A stretch of DNA of 10,436 nt from an uncultured Clostridia bacterium. Lineage in GTDB: Bacteria; Bacillota; Clostridia; Christensenellales; Borkfalkiaceae. The stretch covers positions 1-10,436 of the forward strand of contig CANREX010000046.1 of the NCBI GenBank assembly GCA_947629735.1, written 5' to 3'. The notes under the pieces were generated by a model. That model worked only from the letters and a program-made list of their open reading frames with translations, searched no databases and was not told the DNA's origin. Both the position numbers and the translations under genes were made by a program. This document shows, piece by piece, positions 1 to 6,609 of this stretch. Position 1 is the first letter of the stretch, and the number at the start of each line of letters is the position of its first letter.

Positions 1-1
1 G

Positions 2-2668
2 GCGGGCGAGGAGCTCGATTGGGTCAAGCGCGCGCTCGAAATAGAGCAGGACAGGCGGGAAATTCTCACCTACACGAAACTTTCTTCCAACTTCACCTCG
101 CTCACGGGCGGGATAAACGACAGGAAGAGGGAGGAATTCTTAGCCCCTCTCTATGACTTCCACAGAATGTGCGACGGCGTGTTCATGGACTACAACGCCG
201 ACGCGTTCAATTCGGTGTGTTCCGCCTCGTCCGACGGGCACTTGAAGCCGCTTTTTGCGGGCTTGCTCGGGGCGGCGCAGTCTTTCACGGAAAGCAGCGA
301 TTATTTCCTCGGGGTGATAAAGGCGGACGTCAAAGCGCACGTCGACGACGACATTTTCGGGTATTTCAACTCGGAGTGTTCATCGCTTATAGACAATATA
401 GACATGCTTCCCGCATGGTGCATGTACAAAAAGACGGCGGAAAATCTCAACGGCTGCGGGCTGACGTTCATAACAGACGCGCTCGAAAGCGGACAGATAA
501 GCGGCGAAAAGATACTTTCGGCGTTCCGCAAGAACGTCTATCGCAATTTCGTCCAGAAAAATATCCCCGCCGACCCCGCGCTTGCTGGCTTTTCGGCGAC
601 GGTCATGAATGAAACGGCGAGCAATTTTTCCCGCGTGCTCGAAGAATACGCCTCTTTGACGCGCAAAAAGATAAGGCACGACCTCATTTCCCGCCTGCCC
701 GACGAGGGCACGGAAGGTGCGCTTGCGTTAGAGTTGATGTCATTCCGCCGCCGCACAAAGTCCAACCCGCGCGCGCTCAACCTCCGCAGTCTTTTCACGG
801 AAATTCCGGAACTTTTGAAGATAGTTGCGCCCTGCATGCTGATGAGCCCGTTTACCGTGTCGCAATATCTTCCCGCCGTACCCGATCTTTTCGACATTGT
901 GATTTTCGACGAGGCGTCGCAGCTTCCCACGTGTGAAGCCGTGCCCTCGCTTGCGCGCGCAAAGAGCGCGATAATAGTGGGCGACCCCAAGCAAATGCCG
1001 CCCACGTCGTTCTTCATGTCGGTAGGCCCTGATGAGGACAACCCCGAAACCGAGGACCTCGAAAGCGTCCTCGACGACTGCCTCGCGCTGGGTATACCCG
1101 AAAAGCATCTGACATGGCATTACCGTTCCAAACACGAAAGCCTGATAGCTTTTTCCAACATAATGTACTATTCTTCCAAGCTGTGCACATTCCCCTCGCC
1201 CGACGCGCTCGATTCCAAGGTGGGCTTCCGCTACGTCGAGCACGGCGTATACGAGCGCGGCGGCGGCAAGTGCAACAAGGAGGAGGCGGAAGCGCTCATC
1301 GCGGAGGTCGTCCGCAGACTTTCCGACCCGCTTCTCAACAAGTCGTCGATAGGCATAGTGACGTTTTCGACGCCCCAGCAGGTCTATATCGAAAAGTTGC
1401 TCTCCAAAAAGCTCGCAGATAAGGGCTTGGAGGATGCCGCCTACGATAGAGACGAGCCGCTGTTCGTCAAAAACCTCGAAAACGTACAGGGCGACGAGCG
1501 CGACGTGATATTGTTCTCGGTGTGCTACGGTCCTGATAACCTCGGCAAGATATCGCTCAACTTCGGACCTTTGAACCAGCTCGGCGGGTGGCGCAGACTG
1601 AACGTCGCCGTATCGCGCGCGAGGGAGGAAATGTTGGTATTTTCTTCGATGCGCTACTCCATGATAGATTTATCTCGCACGACGTCACGCGGGGTCGCGG
1701 GGCTCAAAGCCTTCCTCGAATTCGCGGAAAAGGGCAGGACGGGTCTCGCCTCGCCCAGCGACGAGGTAATTATCCCCCGCGACGGCATAAGCAAGCATAT
1801 CGCAAAGGAGTTGCAGTCCTACGGCTATGAGTGCCGCTGCGACGTTGGCGTCTCCGATTTCAAGATAGACGTCGGCGTTGTAGACCCCAATAACAAGCGC
1901 AATTTCATACTCGCCGTCTTGTGCGACGGCGACGCGAATTTCTCCGTAAAGGACAAATTCGTAATGCAGATAAACACGTTGAAGCGCAATAATTGGAACG
2001 TCTACAAGCTGTATTCCGTGAACTTCTTCAACAACCCCAAGAGGGAGATAAAGAAGATAAAAGATTACCTCGACAAGCTGACGAGCGCGCAGACAAACGT
2101 CGCTTCCAACTTCAAACGCCCCTATAAATACGTCAAGTGCGACGTCTCCGAGCTCGATTCCTCCGCGCTGCTTTCGGGCTCTGCCGACGCGGAACTTACC
2201 CGCGTTATAAAGGCGGTCGTATCGGCGGAAGAGCCCATTTCGGAGCAATTCTTAATAAAGCGCGTCCTCGCCCAATACGGGATAGCGAAGTACGGCGTGC
2301 GGCTCGAAAACAAGATAAAGTCGCTTTTGCCCGCGTGCAACTTCAAGAGCGTTCAATCGCTCAACGCGACATATTATTACCGCACGGACAAGGCGACGTC
2401 TCTCGATAAATACAGGGTGGAAGAGGATTCGCCCGTCCGCACTTCGGATGGCGACTTCACTCCGTTTGACGTCATATCCTGCGTAAAGGCGATTCTTTTG
2501 GAAAACGTCAGCCTCTATCTCGACGAGCTGATAAACGCCGTGTGCGCGCAATTCAAGCCCGCGCGCGTGACGGAAAGATACACCTCGTTTATAAGCGCGT
2601 GTATCGACAGCGGCGTGGCTTCGGGCATATTTATAAGGAGCATTGCGGACAGAATTTCCCTCGGCTGA
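2..2668 (+). CDS. DUF4011/DUF3320-type superfamily 1 helicase with C-terminal Vsr-like endonuclease domain (5' end outside window)
   Basis: The frame is open from the window edge, so the start and the Walker A motif lie upstream; 888 codons are visible (residue 1 = position 2). Helicase motifs appear in order: a conserved PCMLMSPFTVSQYL lead-in and FDEASQ (motif II, D303), GDPKQMPP (motif III, from 327), HYRSKHESLIAFSN (from 373), ENVQGDERDVILFS (from 493) and RRLNVAVSRAR (motif VI, from 531). Residues about 594-690 resemble the REase_MTES_1575/Vsr-like nuclease domain, with ID at 622-623 and LCDGD at 640-644. Residues about 729-790 (AEEPISEQFLIKRV) resemble DUF3320, followed by a further small helical tail. 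Members of this family are large ATP-dependent helicase-nuclease proteins, some of them in defence loci; the cellular role here is unknown. The acidic residue usually found before CDG in the nuclease domain is a leucine here. comEC begins 8 bp after the stop. Confidence 0.9.
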   Translation, partial: AGEELDWVKRALEIEQDRREILTYTKLSSNFTSLTGGINDRKREEFLAPLYDFHRMCDGVFMDYNADAFNSVCSASSDGHLKPLFAGLLGAAQSFTESSDYFLGVIKADVKAHVDDDIFGYFNSECSSLIDNIDMLPAWCMYKKTAENLNGCGLTFITDALESGQISGEKILSAFRKNVYRNFVQKNIPADPALAGFSATVMNETASNFSRVLEEYASLTRKKIRHDLISRLPDEGTEGALALELMSFRRRTKSNPRALNLRSLFTEIPELLKIVAPCMLMSPFTVSQYLPAVPDLFDIVIFDEASQLPTCEAVPSLARAKSAIIVGDPKQMPPTSFFMSVGPDEDNPETEDLESVLDDCLALGIPEKHLTWHYRSKHESLIAFSNIMYYSSKLCTFPSPDALDSKVGFRYVEHGVYERGGGKCNKEEAEALIAEVVRRLSDPLLNKSSIGIVTFSTPQQVYIEKLLSKKLADKGLEDAAYDRDEPLFVKNLENVQGDERDVILFSVCYGPDNLGKISLNFGPLNQLGGWRRLNVAVSRAREEMLVFSSMRYSMIDLSRTTSRGVAGLKAFLEFAEKGRTGLASPSDEVIIPRDGISKHIAKELQSYGYECRCDVGVSDFKIDVGVVDPNNKRNFILAVLCDGDANFSVKDKFVMQINTLKRNNWNVYKLYSVNFFNNPKREIKKIKDYLDKLTSAQTNVASNFKRPYKYVKCDVSELDSSALLSGSADAELTRVIKAVVSAEEPISEQFLIKRVLAQYGIAKYGVRLENKIKSLLPACNFKSVQSLNATYYYRTDKATSLDKYRVEEDSPVRTSDGDFTPFDVISCVKAILLENVSLYLDELINAVCAQFKPARVTERYTSFISACIDSGVASGIFIRSIADRISLG

Positions 2669-2676
2669 TATGGCAT

Positions 2677-4206
2677 ATGGACAGGGCAAAGCGAAAAAAG
2701 CTGTTTAATTTCAGACTTGTTTGCACTGCTGCGCTGTTTTTGGCGGCGGGCATAGTTCTTGGCGCGATTTTCGCGTATTTCGGCGTGAGCGGGCTGTATC
2801 TGCTCATTCCGTTCGTCCTGTTTGCGGCTGCGATAGTTGTAGTCACCGCAAAATTCACCGACCCGAAGATGAGCGCGAGCCTCGCAATTATCGCGATAGC
2901 TTTTTTGGGCGGCGCGCTCTATTCGCTTTCGTTGTGCGGCGCGTTTTGCGCATACGAAGCGGCGGAAGGCGGCGTGTACTTCATCGAAGGCAGGGTGGAG
3001 AAGGTGAGCGTGACGTCTGCCGGCAGGACGTATCTCATAATCGGCTCGCTGCGCGCCGACGGAATGAAGCTCGGCGGAAAGATTGCCGCGTATCTCGGCG
3101 ACAGCGCGGGCGACTACTGTGAAAAGGGATATTCGGTGAGTTTCACTACGGCAATTTACAGGGAGGAACTCTTCGATGGCGGCGAGCTTTCATACTCCGC
3201 GCTTAACGGAATAAAATACTACTGCACGATAAACGGCGGTCTTGACGCCGATTGGGGGTTTTCGCTGTTCGGCGCGGCTAACTCGGCAATAAGGCGCACG
3301 CTCTTTGATAATACCGACGGCGAGACTGCGGCGGTGTGCTTTGCGCTTCTCACGGGCGATTCCTCTTCGATATCGGAAGGAACGCTATCCTCGTTCAGAT
3401 ACGGTGGAATTGCGCATCTCTTCGCCGTTTCGGGCTTACATATAGGCGTTATTTACGGCGCGCTAACGCTCATTTTCAAAAAACTGCCCGTAAACCGCTA
3501 CGTCTCCGCGGCGATAAGGATAGCGGCGATAGTGTTCTATTCGGGCGTGTGCGGTTTTACGGCGTCGTCCGTCAGGGCTGTCGTCATGTGTTCGGTCGGT
3601 ACGGCGGCAACCCTTGCATATCGCAAGAACGACTTTTTGAATTCGCTCGCGCTTGCGGCGATAGTACTGCTCTTGATAAACCCGCTATATCTTTTCGGCG
3701 CGGGGTTTCTGCTCTCGTTCGGGGCTGTCCTCGGGATAGCCATGCTCGGGCGCGGGTTAAAGGGCGCGCTGAAATTTCTGCCCGCAAAATTGGGCGAAGC
3801 TCTTTCGGCTGGCGTTTCCGCACAGCTCGGCACGGCGGCGACGCAGTTCGCGTGCTTCGGATATGTCTCGTGGGCGGGGCTGTTTCTGAACGTGCTGATA
3901 ATTCCCGTCGTTTCCGCGCTGTATCTGCTTCTGTTCGCATGCGTAATGCTCGGCGCAATCATTCCGCCGTTTGCTGCTATTCTTACGCAGATAGGCTGCA
4001 CGCCCGTGCAGCTGCTGATAAACGCGGTGGTGGAGCTGGGGTTTGAAAACGCCGTAATTTCGCGCGAAACGGGGCTTTGGATATATCTGCCTTTCGCGGC
4101 GATTTTAATAGCTCTGTCCGATAAATTCAACTTCAAACCCGCGGTGCGCAGCACGCTGTTTTCCGCTGCCGCCGCGTCGATTTGCCTTTGCTTTATACTC
4201 ATCTGA
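2677..4206 (+). CDS. comEC: ComEC/Rec2-family competence membrane protein, short form without metallo-beta-lactamase domain
   Basis: ComEC is the inner-membrane channel that passes single-stranded DNA into the cytoplasm during natural transformation. The 509-residue product starts with a basic MDRAKRKK stretch and N-terminal membrane segments. A soluble beta-rich part at about residues 95-195 resembles the DUF4131/OB-like domain, and the multi-spanning Competence domain follows. The family hallmark HLFAVSGLH is at residues 247-255. Full-length ComEC proteins are usually 700-800 residues and end in a metallo-beta-lactamase-like domain; this one stops after its last hydrophobic segment and no such domain follows in any frame. 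The ATG at 2677 was chosen because it precedes the expected N-terminus. It has no good Shine-Dalgarno (the AAGGAG at 2635-2640 is about 36 bp away), so translational coupling to the helicase gene 8 bp upstream is likely. The adjacency to holA is common in Bacillota and supports the call. Confidence 0.9.
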   Translation: MDRAKRKKLFNFRLVCTAALFLAAGIVLGAIFAYFGVSGLYLLIPFVLFAAAIVVVTAKFTDPKMSASLAIIAIAFLGGALYSLSLCGAFCAYEAAEGGVYFIEGRVEKVSVTSAGRTYLIIGSLRADGMKLGGKIAAYLGDSAGDYCEKGYSVSFTTAIYREELFDGGELSYSALNGIKYYCTINGGLDADWGFSLFGAANSAIRRTLFDNTDGETAAVCFALLTGDSSSISEGTLSSFRYGGIAHLFAVSGLHIGVIYGALTLIFKKLPVNRYVSAAIRIAAIVFYSGVCGFTASSVRAVVMCSVGTAATLAYRKNDFLNSLALAAIVLLLINPLYLFGAGFLLSFGAVLGIAMLGRGLKGALKFLPAKLGEALSAGVSAQLGTAATQFACFGYVSWAGLFLNVLIIPVVSALYLLLFACVMLGAIIPPFAAILTQIGCTPVQLLINAVVELGFENAVISRETGLWIYLPFAAILIALSDKFNFKPAVRSTLFSAAAASICLCFILI

Positions 4207-4461
4207 AAGGTCGGGAAAACCTCGCTTTTTGAAGCGGCGGAGGGCGTGGCAAAGTAAGGCGAAATTGCAATTCGTCGGCACATATTACGGGGTCTACGGG
4301 GTTTTGACATCAAAAAACATCGCGCGCCAAGCCGACAAAAGGCGGCAAAAAACCTTGCGCGGCAAGCGGAGTTTTCACCAACAAAAACTTTGCGCAGGCT
4401 AAGCGCGTTTGACGTCACGCAAAACATGGTTTTTATCGGCAAAAAAGCGGAGATGATAACA
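4207..4461 (+). other. comEC-holA intergenic stretch with coding-like composition
   Basis: This 255-bp gap has no recognised gene. The holA frame is open upstream from 4258 to the holA start, and the base composition resembles the genes rather than the AT-rich gaps elsewhere in the window. A small inverted repeat CTTGC-GCG-GCAAG lies at 4354-4366; read on the minus strand it is followed by G and six T, a weak terminator shape with no minus-strand gene to serve. A TTGACA at 4304-4309 has no matching -10 box 16-18 bp downstream. It may be a decayed gene or a dispersed repeat; the sequence alone does not decide. Confidence 0.4.
4449..4452 (+). promoter_or_regulatory. holA ribosome binding site (GGAG)
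   Basis: GGAG ends 9 bases before the ATG at 4462, a good spacing. Two earlier in-frame candidates are worse: the ATG at 4453 directly abuts this site, and the one at 4390 would add residues not expected in HolA. The site therefore selects 4462 as the start. Confidence 0.7.
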
Positions 4462-5439
4462 ATGAAATTCACACAGCTTAAAGAGGATATAGCGCAGGGA
4501 GCGCGGGGGATATATCTCATCGAAGGCGACGACGCGTATTTCCGCGCCAAGGCGGAAGAGCAGATAAAGTCGGCGTTTTTAAGCATGCCCGAGTTGAACT
4601 TTTCTTCTTTCGACGGCGGTGCGTTAAAGGGCAAGGCGCTCACCGATTTGACGAGCGCGCTTTCCGCATACCCGCTCATGTCGCAAAAGCGCGTTATAAA
4701 GGTCAGCGACTTCTACCCGACCGACGGCGAATACAAGCAGTATCTGCAAGCGTTTTTCGAGGACTTCCCCGCCGATTCGATTTTAATTATCGTGAACAGG
4801 CAGGGCGGCGGCAAAGGCGTCGATTTGAAGCGCAAAAAGTGCATAACGTACGTCGATTGCAATCGCGAGGAAGAGGACGTCGTCGCGCGGTGGGCGTATC
4901 TTACGATGAAGCGCGCGGGAGTGACTTCTACCGTGGAAGCGTGCGAGGCGATAGCGGGCTATTGCGTGCGCGATATGGCGCGCGTGAGCATGGAAGTGGA
5001 AAAACTCATAGAGTGGGGCGCGGGCGGCAAGATAACCAAAGCCGACGTGGACAACCTCGTCTACAAGGACGCGGAATACAGGGTCTATGAGATGACGAAA
5101 GCGATTGCCCGCCGCGATTGCGACGGCTTCGTGGTTATCTGCAAAGATCTATTGTCAAAGGGCTTTGACGAAAACGCGGTGTTGTCCTCGCTTTTGAACT
5201 ATTTCAAAAACCTCCTCGCCATACTCACGCAGAAGGGTTCGGATGCAGAACTTTCCGCCCGCCTTAAAATGAGCGAATGGGGAGTAAAGAAGAACAGGGA
5301 GGAAGCCCGCCGCTTCGGCGAAGAGCGGCTTTGCGCGCTTATAAATTCGCTTTACGGGCTGATATCCTCGTTCAAAGGCGGGCTTATAACCAAGGACGGC
5401 GCGCTCGAAAACGCGTTTTGCAGCGTGTTTTTCGCGTAA
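4462..5439 (+). CDS. holA: DNA polymerase III subunit delta
   Basis: HolA is the delta subunit of the clamp-loader complex; it opens the beta sliding clamp so that it can be placed on primed DNA. The 325-residue product is close to the usual family length of about 330-345. Its N-terminus, MKFTQLKEDIAQGARGIYLI followed by EGDDAYF, matches the typical HolA opening, a degenerate AAA+ domain without a working Walker A. The middle part (VARWAYLTMKRAGV, then CVRDMARVSMEVEKLIEW) matches the family's helical lid region, and a helical C-terminal collar domain follows. The start is set by the GGAG at 4449-4452. The comEC-holA order is conserved in many Bacillota. rpsT, often the next gene, is not found here. 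A strong terminator at 5511-5541 closes the unit. Confidence 0.92.
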   Translation: MKFTQLKEDIAQGARGIYLIEGDDAYFRAKAEEQIKSAFLSMPELNFSSFDGGALKGKALTDLTSALSAYPLMSQKRVIKVSDFYPTDGEYKQYLQAFFEDFPADSILIIVNRQGGGKGVDLKRKKCITYVDCNREEEDVVARWAYLTMKRAGVTSTVEACEAIAGYCVRDMARVSMEVEKLIEWGAGGKITKADVDNLVYKDAEYRVYEMTKAIARRDCDGFVVICKDLLSKGFDENAVLSSLLNYFKNLLAILTQKGSDAELSARLKMSEWGVKKNREEARRFGEERLCALINSLYGLISSFKGGLITKDGALENAFCSVFFA

Positions 5440-5510
5440 GTTTTAGGGCGATTTCCTCAAAAGTTCAGCCATATCGGGCAAAAAGCGACAAAAAATACAA
5501 GTTATAAAAT

Positions 5511-5541
5511 ATAAAGCGCGTCAAAACGCTTTATTTTTTTT
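5511..5541 (+). terminator. Rho-independent terminator after holA
   Basis: A perfect 8-bp inverted repeat, ATAAAGCG (5511-5518) and CGCTTTAT (5527-5534), has an 8-base loop and is followed directly by seven T residues (5535-5541). It lies 71 bp after the holA stop and separates that unit from cdaA. Confidence 0.85.
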
Positions 5542-5558
5542 CAACAAAATAATATAAT
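5530..5558 (+). promoter_or_regulatory. Candidate promoter for the cdaA unit
   Basis: A perfect TATAAT lies at 5553-5558 in an AT-rich stretch right after the holA terminator. The hexamer 17 bp upstream (TTTATT, 5530-5535) is only a weak -35 match and overlaps the terminator. Initiation near 5565 would give a leader of about 37 bases. A second TATAAT at 5581-5586 is too close to the ribosome binding site to be useful. Confidence 0.45.
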
Positions 5559-5590
5559 GAGTTATGTATAAATTGCTTAATATAATAGTA

Positions 5591-5594
5591 GGAG
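5591..5594 (+). promoter_or_regulatory. cdaA ribosome binding site (GGAG)
   Basis: GGAG ends 7 bases before the ATG at 5602. An in-frame GTG at 5596 lies only one base after it, so the ATG is preferred as the start. Confidence 0.75.
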
Positions 5595-5601
5595 TGTGAA
5601 A

Positions 5602-6438
5602 ATGAGCGGGCAATTCTGGATAAATTACGCAAATAAGATTAAAGAAATGGCGCTGTCGTTCAATTACAGCTACATTTTCGAGTTTTTGCTCTTTGCGGTA
5701 ACGTTCTATTACGTTTTGAAAATGATAAAGGACAATAAGGGAATGAAGATAGTTCCCGTATTCGTGGCGGTAATTTTAGGCGTCGGGATATCTTTCTCCC
5801 TTTCGGAAAAGATTGATTCCGAAATGCTCGTTTTGGTCGTCGTGTTCCTCGATATGTCCGTTTTGCTCATGTTCAACACAGAGATAAAGAGAGGTCTTCT
5901 GGACGTCGGCTCTAAGAAGCACGCCAAGAAGGATTCCAAGAAGGATTCTTTGACCGTAGCCGACATAGAATACACCATAGACGAAGTCGTCCGCGCGTTG
6001 CAGCATATGTCCAAAAACGATATCGGCGCGCTTATAGTGCTTTCCAACGAGAACCTGCCCGAGGGGATAATTTCCAGCGGCACGGTGATAAACGCGGACA
6101 TAAATTCGCCCATGATAGAGGCGGTGTTCTATCCCAAAGCGCCGCTGCACGACGGGGCGATGATAATAGAGGGCAACAAAATACACGCCGCGGGCTGTTT
6201 CCTTCCCCTTATTCAGGACGAAAACATACCGCAGGGGATAGGTTCGCGGCACAGGGCGGCGCTCGGCGTAACGGCGGTGGCGAACGTCACGTCCCTCGTC
6301 GTTTCGGAAGAGACGGGAATTATCTCGATAGTAAAAGACGGCGAAATAAAGAAGCGTTACGCCTCCGACGCGGATATACGCAACGCTCTCAGCGATTTCT
6401 ATTGGGCGGATCTGACCGCGCAGGTCAAGCAAGGTTGA
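5602..6438 (+). CDS. cdaA: Diadenylate cyclase CdaA (c-di-AMP synthase)
   Basis: CdaA joins two ATP molecules into the second messenger c-di-AMP, which in Bacillota controls potassium and osmolyte transport and cell-wall homeostasis. The 278-residue protein has three N-terminal membrane segments (about 24-42, 50-67 and 75-91), a linker, and a cytoplasmic DAC domain from about 120. Both catalytic signatures are intact: DGA at 184-186 (in LHDGAMII) and RHR at 216-218 (in GSRHRAALG). The linker carries a lysine-rich double repeat, KKDSKKDS at 109-116, encoded by a 12-bp tandem duplication. In Bacillota cdaA is usually followed by cdaR and glmM. Here only a 32-codon CdaR-like anchor follows, then a DUF1015 gene. 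The stop codon lies inside a short-period repeat that runs on to the next gene. Confidence 0.95.
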   Translation: MSGQFWINYANKIKEMALSFNYSYIFEFLLFAVTFYYVLKMIKDNKGMKIVPVFVAVILGVGISFSLSEKIDSEMLVLVVVFLDMSVLLMFNTEIKRGLLDVGSKKHAKKDSKKDSLTVADIEYTIDEVVRALQHMSKNDIGALIVLSNENLPEGIISSGTVINADINSPMIEAVFYPKAPLHDGAMIIEGNKIHAAGCFLPLIQDENIPQGIGSRHRAALGVTAVANVTSLVVSEETGIISIVKDGEIKKRYASDADIRNALSDFYWADLTAQVKQG

Positions 6439-6495
6439 GCAAGGTCAAGTAAATCAAGCAAGAGAAGTTAGGTCAGGTCAGGCGAGGTGAAGTAA
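6423..6495 (+). repeat. Degenerate 10-bp/5-bp tandem repeat spanning the cdaA stop codon
   Basis: Units GGTCAAGCAA (6423), GGTTGAGCAA (6433, containing the cdaA TGA), GGTCAAGTAA (6443) and ATCAAGCAA (6453) run on into GGTCA GGTCA GGCGA and GGTGAAGTAA (6486-6495). The array starts in the last cdaA codons and fills the gap up to the next start. Its last units supply AGGTGA (6485-6490), the ribosome binding site of the 32-codon frame. Confidence 0.75.
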
Positions 6496-6496
6496 T

Positions 6497-6595
6497 ATGA
6501 AGAAGTTTTTCAAAGATTTGTTTACAAAAAATATCGGTCTCAAAGCGCTTGCGATAGCCCTTGCGGCGATAGTCGTCGCGCTCATTAACATATAA
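6497..6595 (+). CDS. 32-residue CdaR (YbbR)-like N-terminal membrane anchor, lacking all YbbR domains
   Basis: The frame encodes a basic head, MKKFFKDLFTKN, then one hydrophobic segment of about 20 residues (IGLKALAIALAAIVVALINI), and stops. A good ribosome binding site, AGGTGA at 6485-6490, precedes it by 6 bases. The segment closely resembles the start of CdaR/YbbR proteins, which sit in the membrane, extend YbbR domains outside the cell and modulate CdaA; cdaR is normally the gene directly after cdaA. Full CdaR proteins are hundreds of residues long, so either the extracellular part has been deleted or this is a functional single-pass microprotein. No YbbR-like sequence follows in any frame, because the DUF1015 gene starts 14 bp later. 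The homology is inferred from a short segment plus gene order. That the frame is translated is likely from its ribosome binding site. Confidence 0.65.
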   Translation: MKKFFKDLFTKNIGLKALAIALAAIVVALINI

Positions 6596-6609
6596 GGCGG
6601 TAGGGGGAG

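Noticed and set aside
1685..2248. Minus-strand frame opposite the helicase gene, and similar shadows opposite cdaA and holA
   Set aside because: No ribosome binding site or recognisable domain, and they are fully inside genes supported by conserved motifs.
4304..4332. holA promoter from TTGACA at 4304
   Set aside because: The sequence 17 bp downstream is GC-rich (CCAAGC) with no -10 resemblance.
3537..4679. Long minus-strand open frame (380 codons) across comEC, the gap and the start of holA
   Set aside because: It is antisense to two well-supported genes, shows no family resemblance, and long antisense frames are expected with this codon use. Its only possible interest is that it stays open across the gap.
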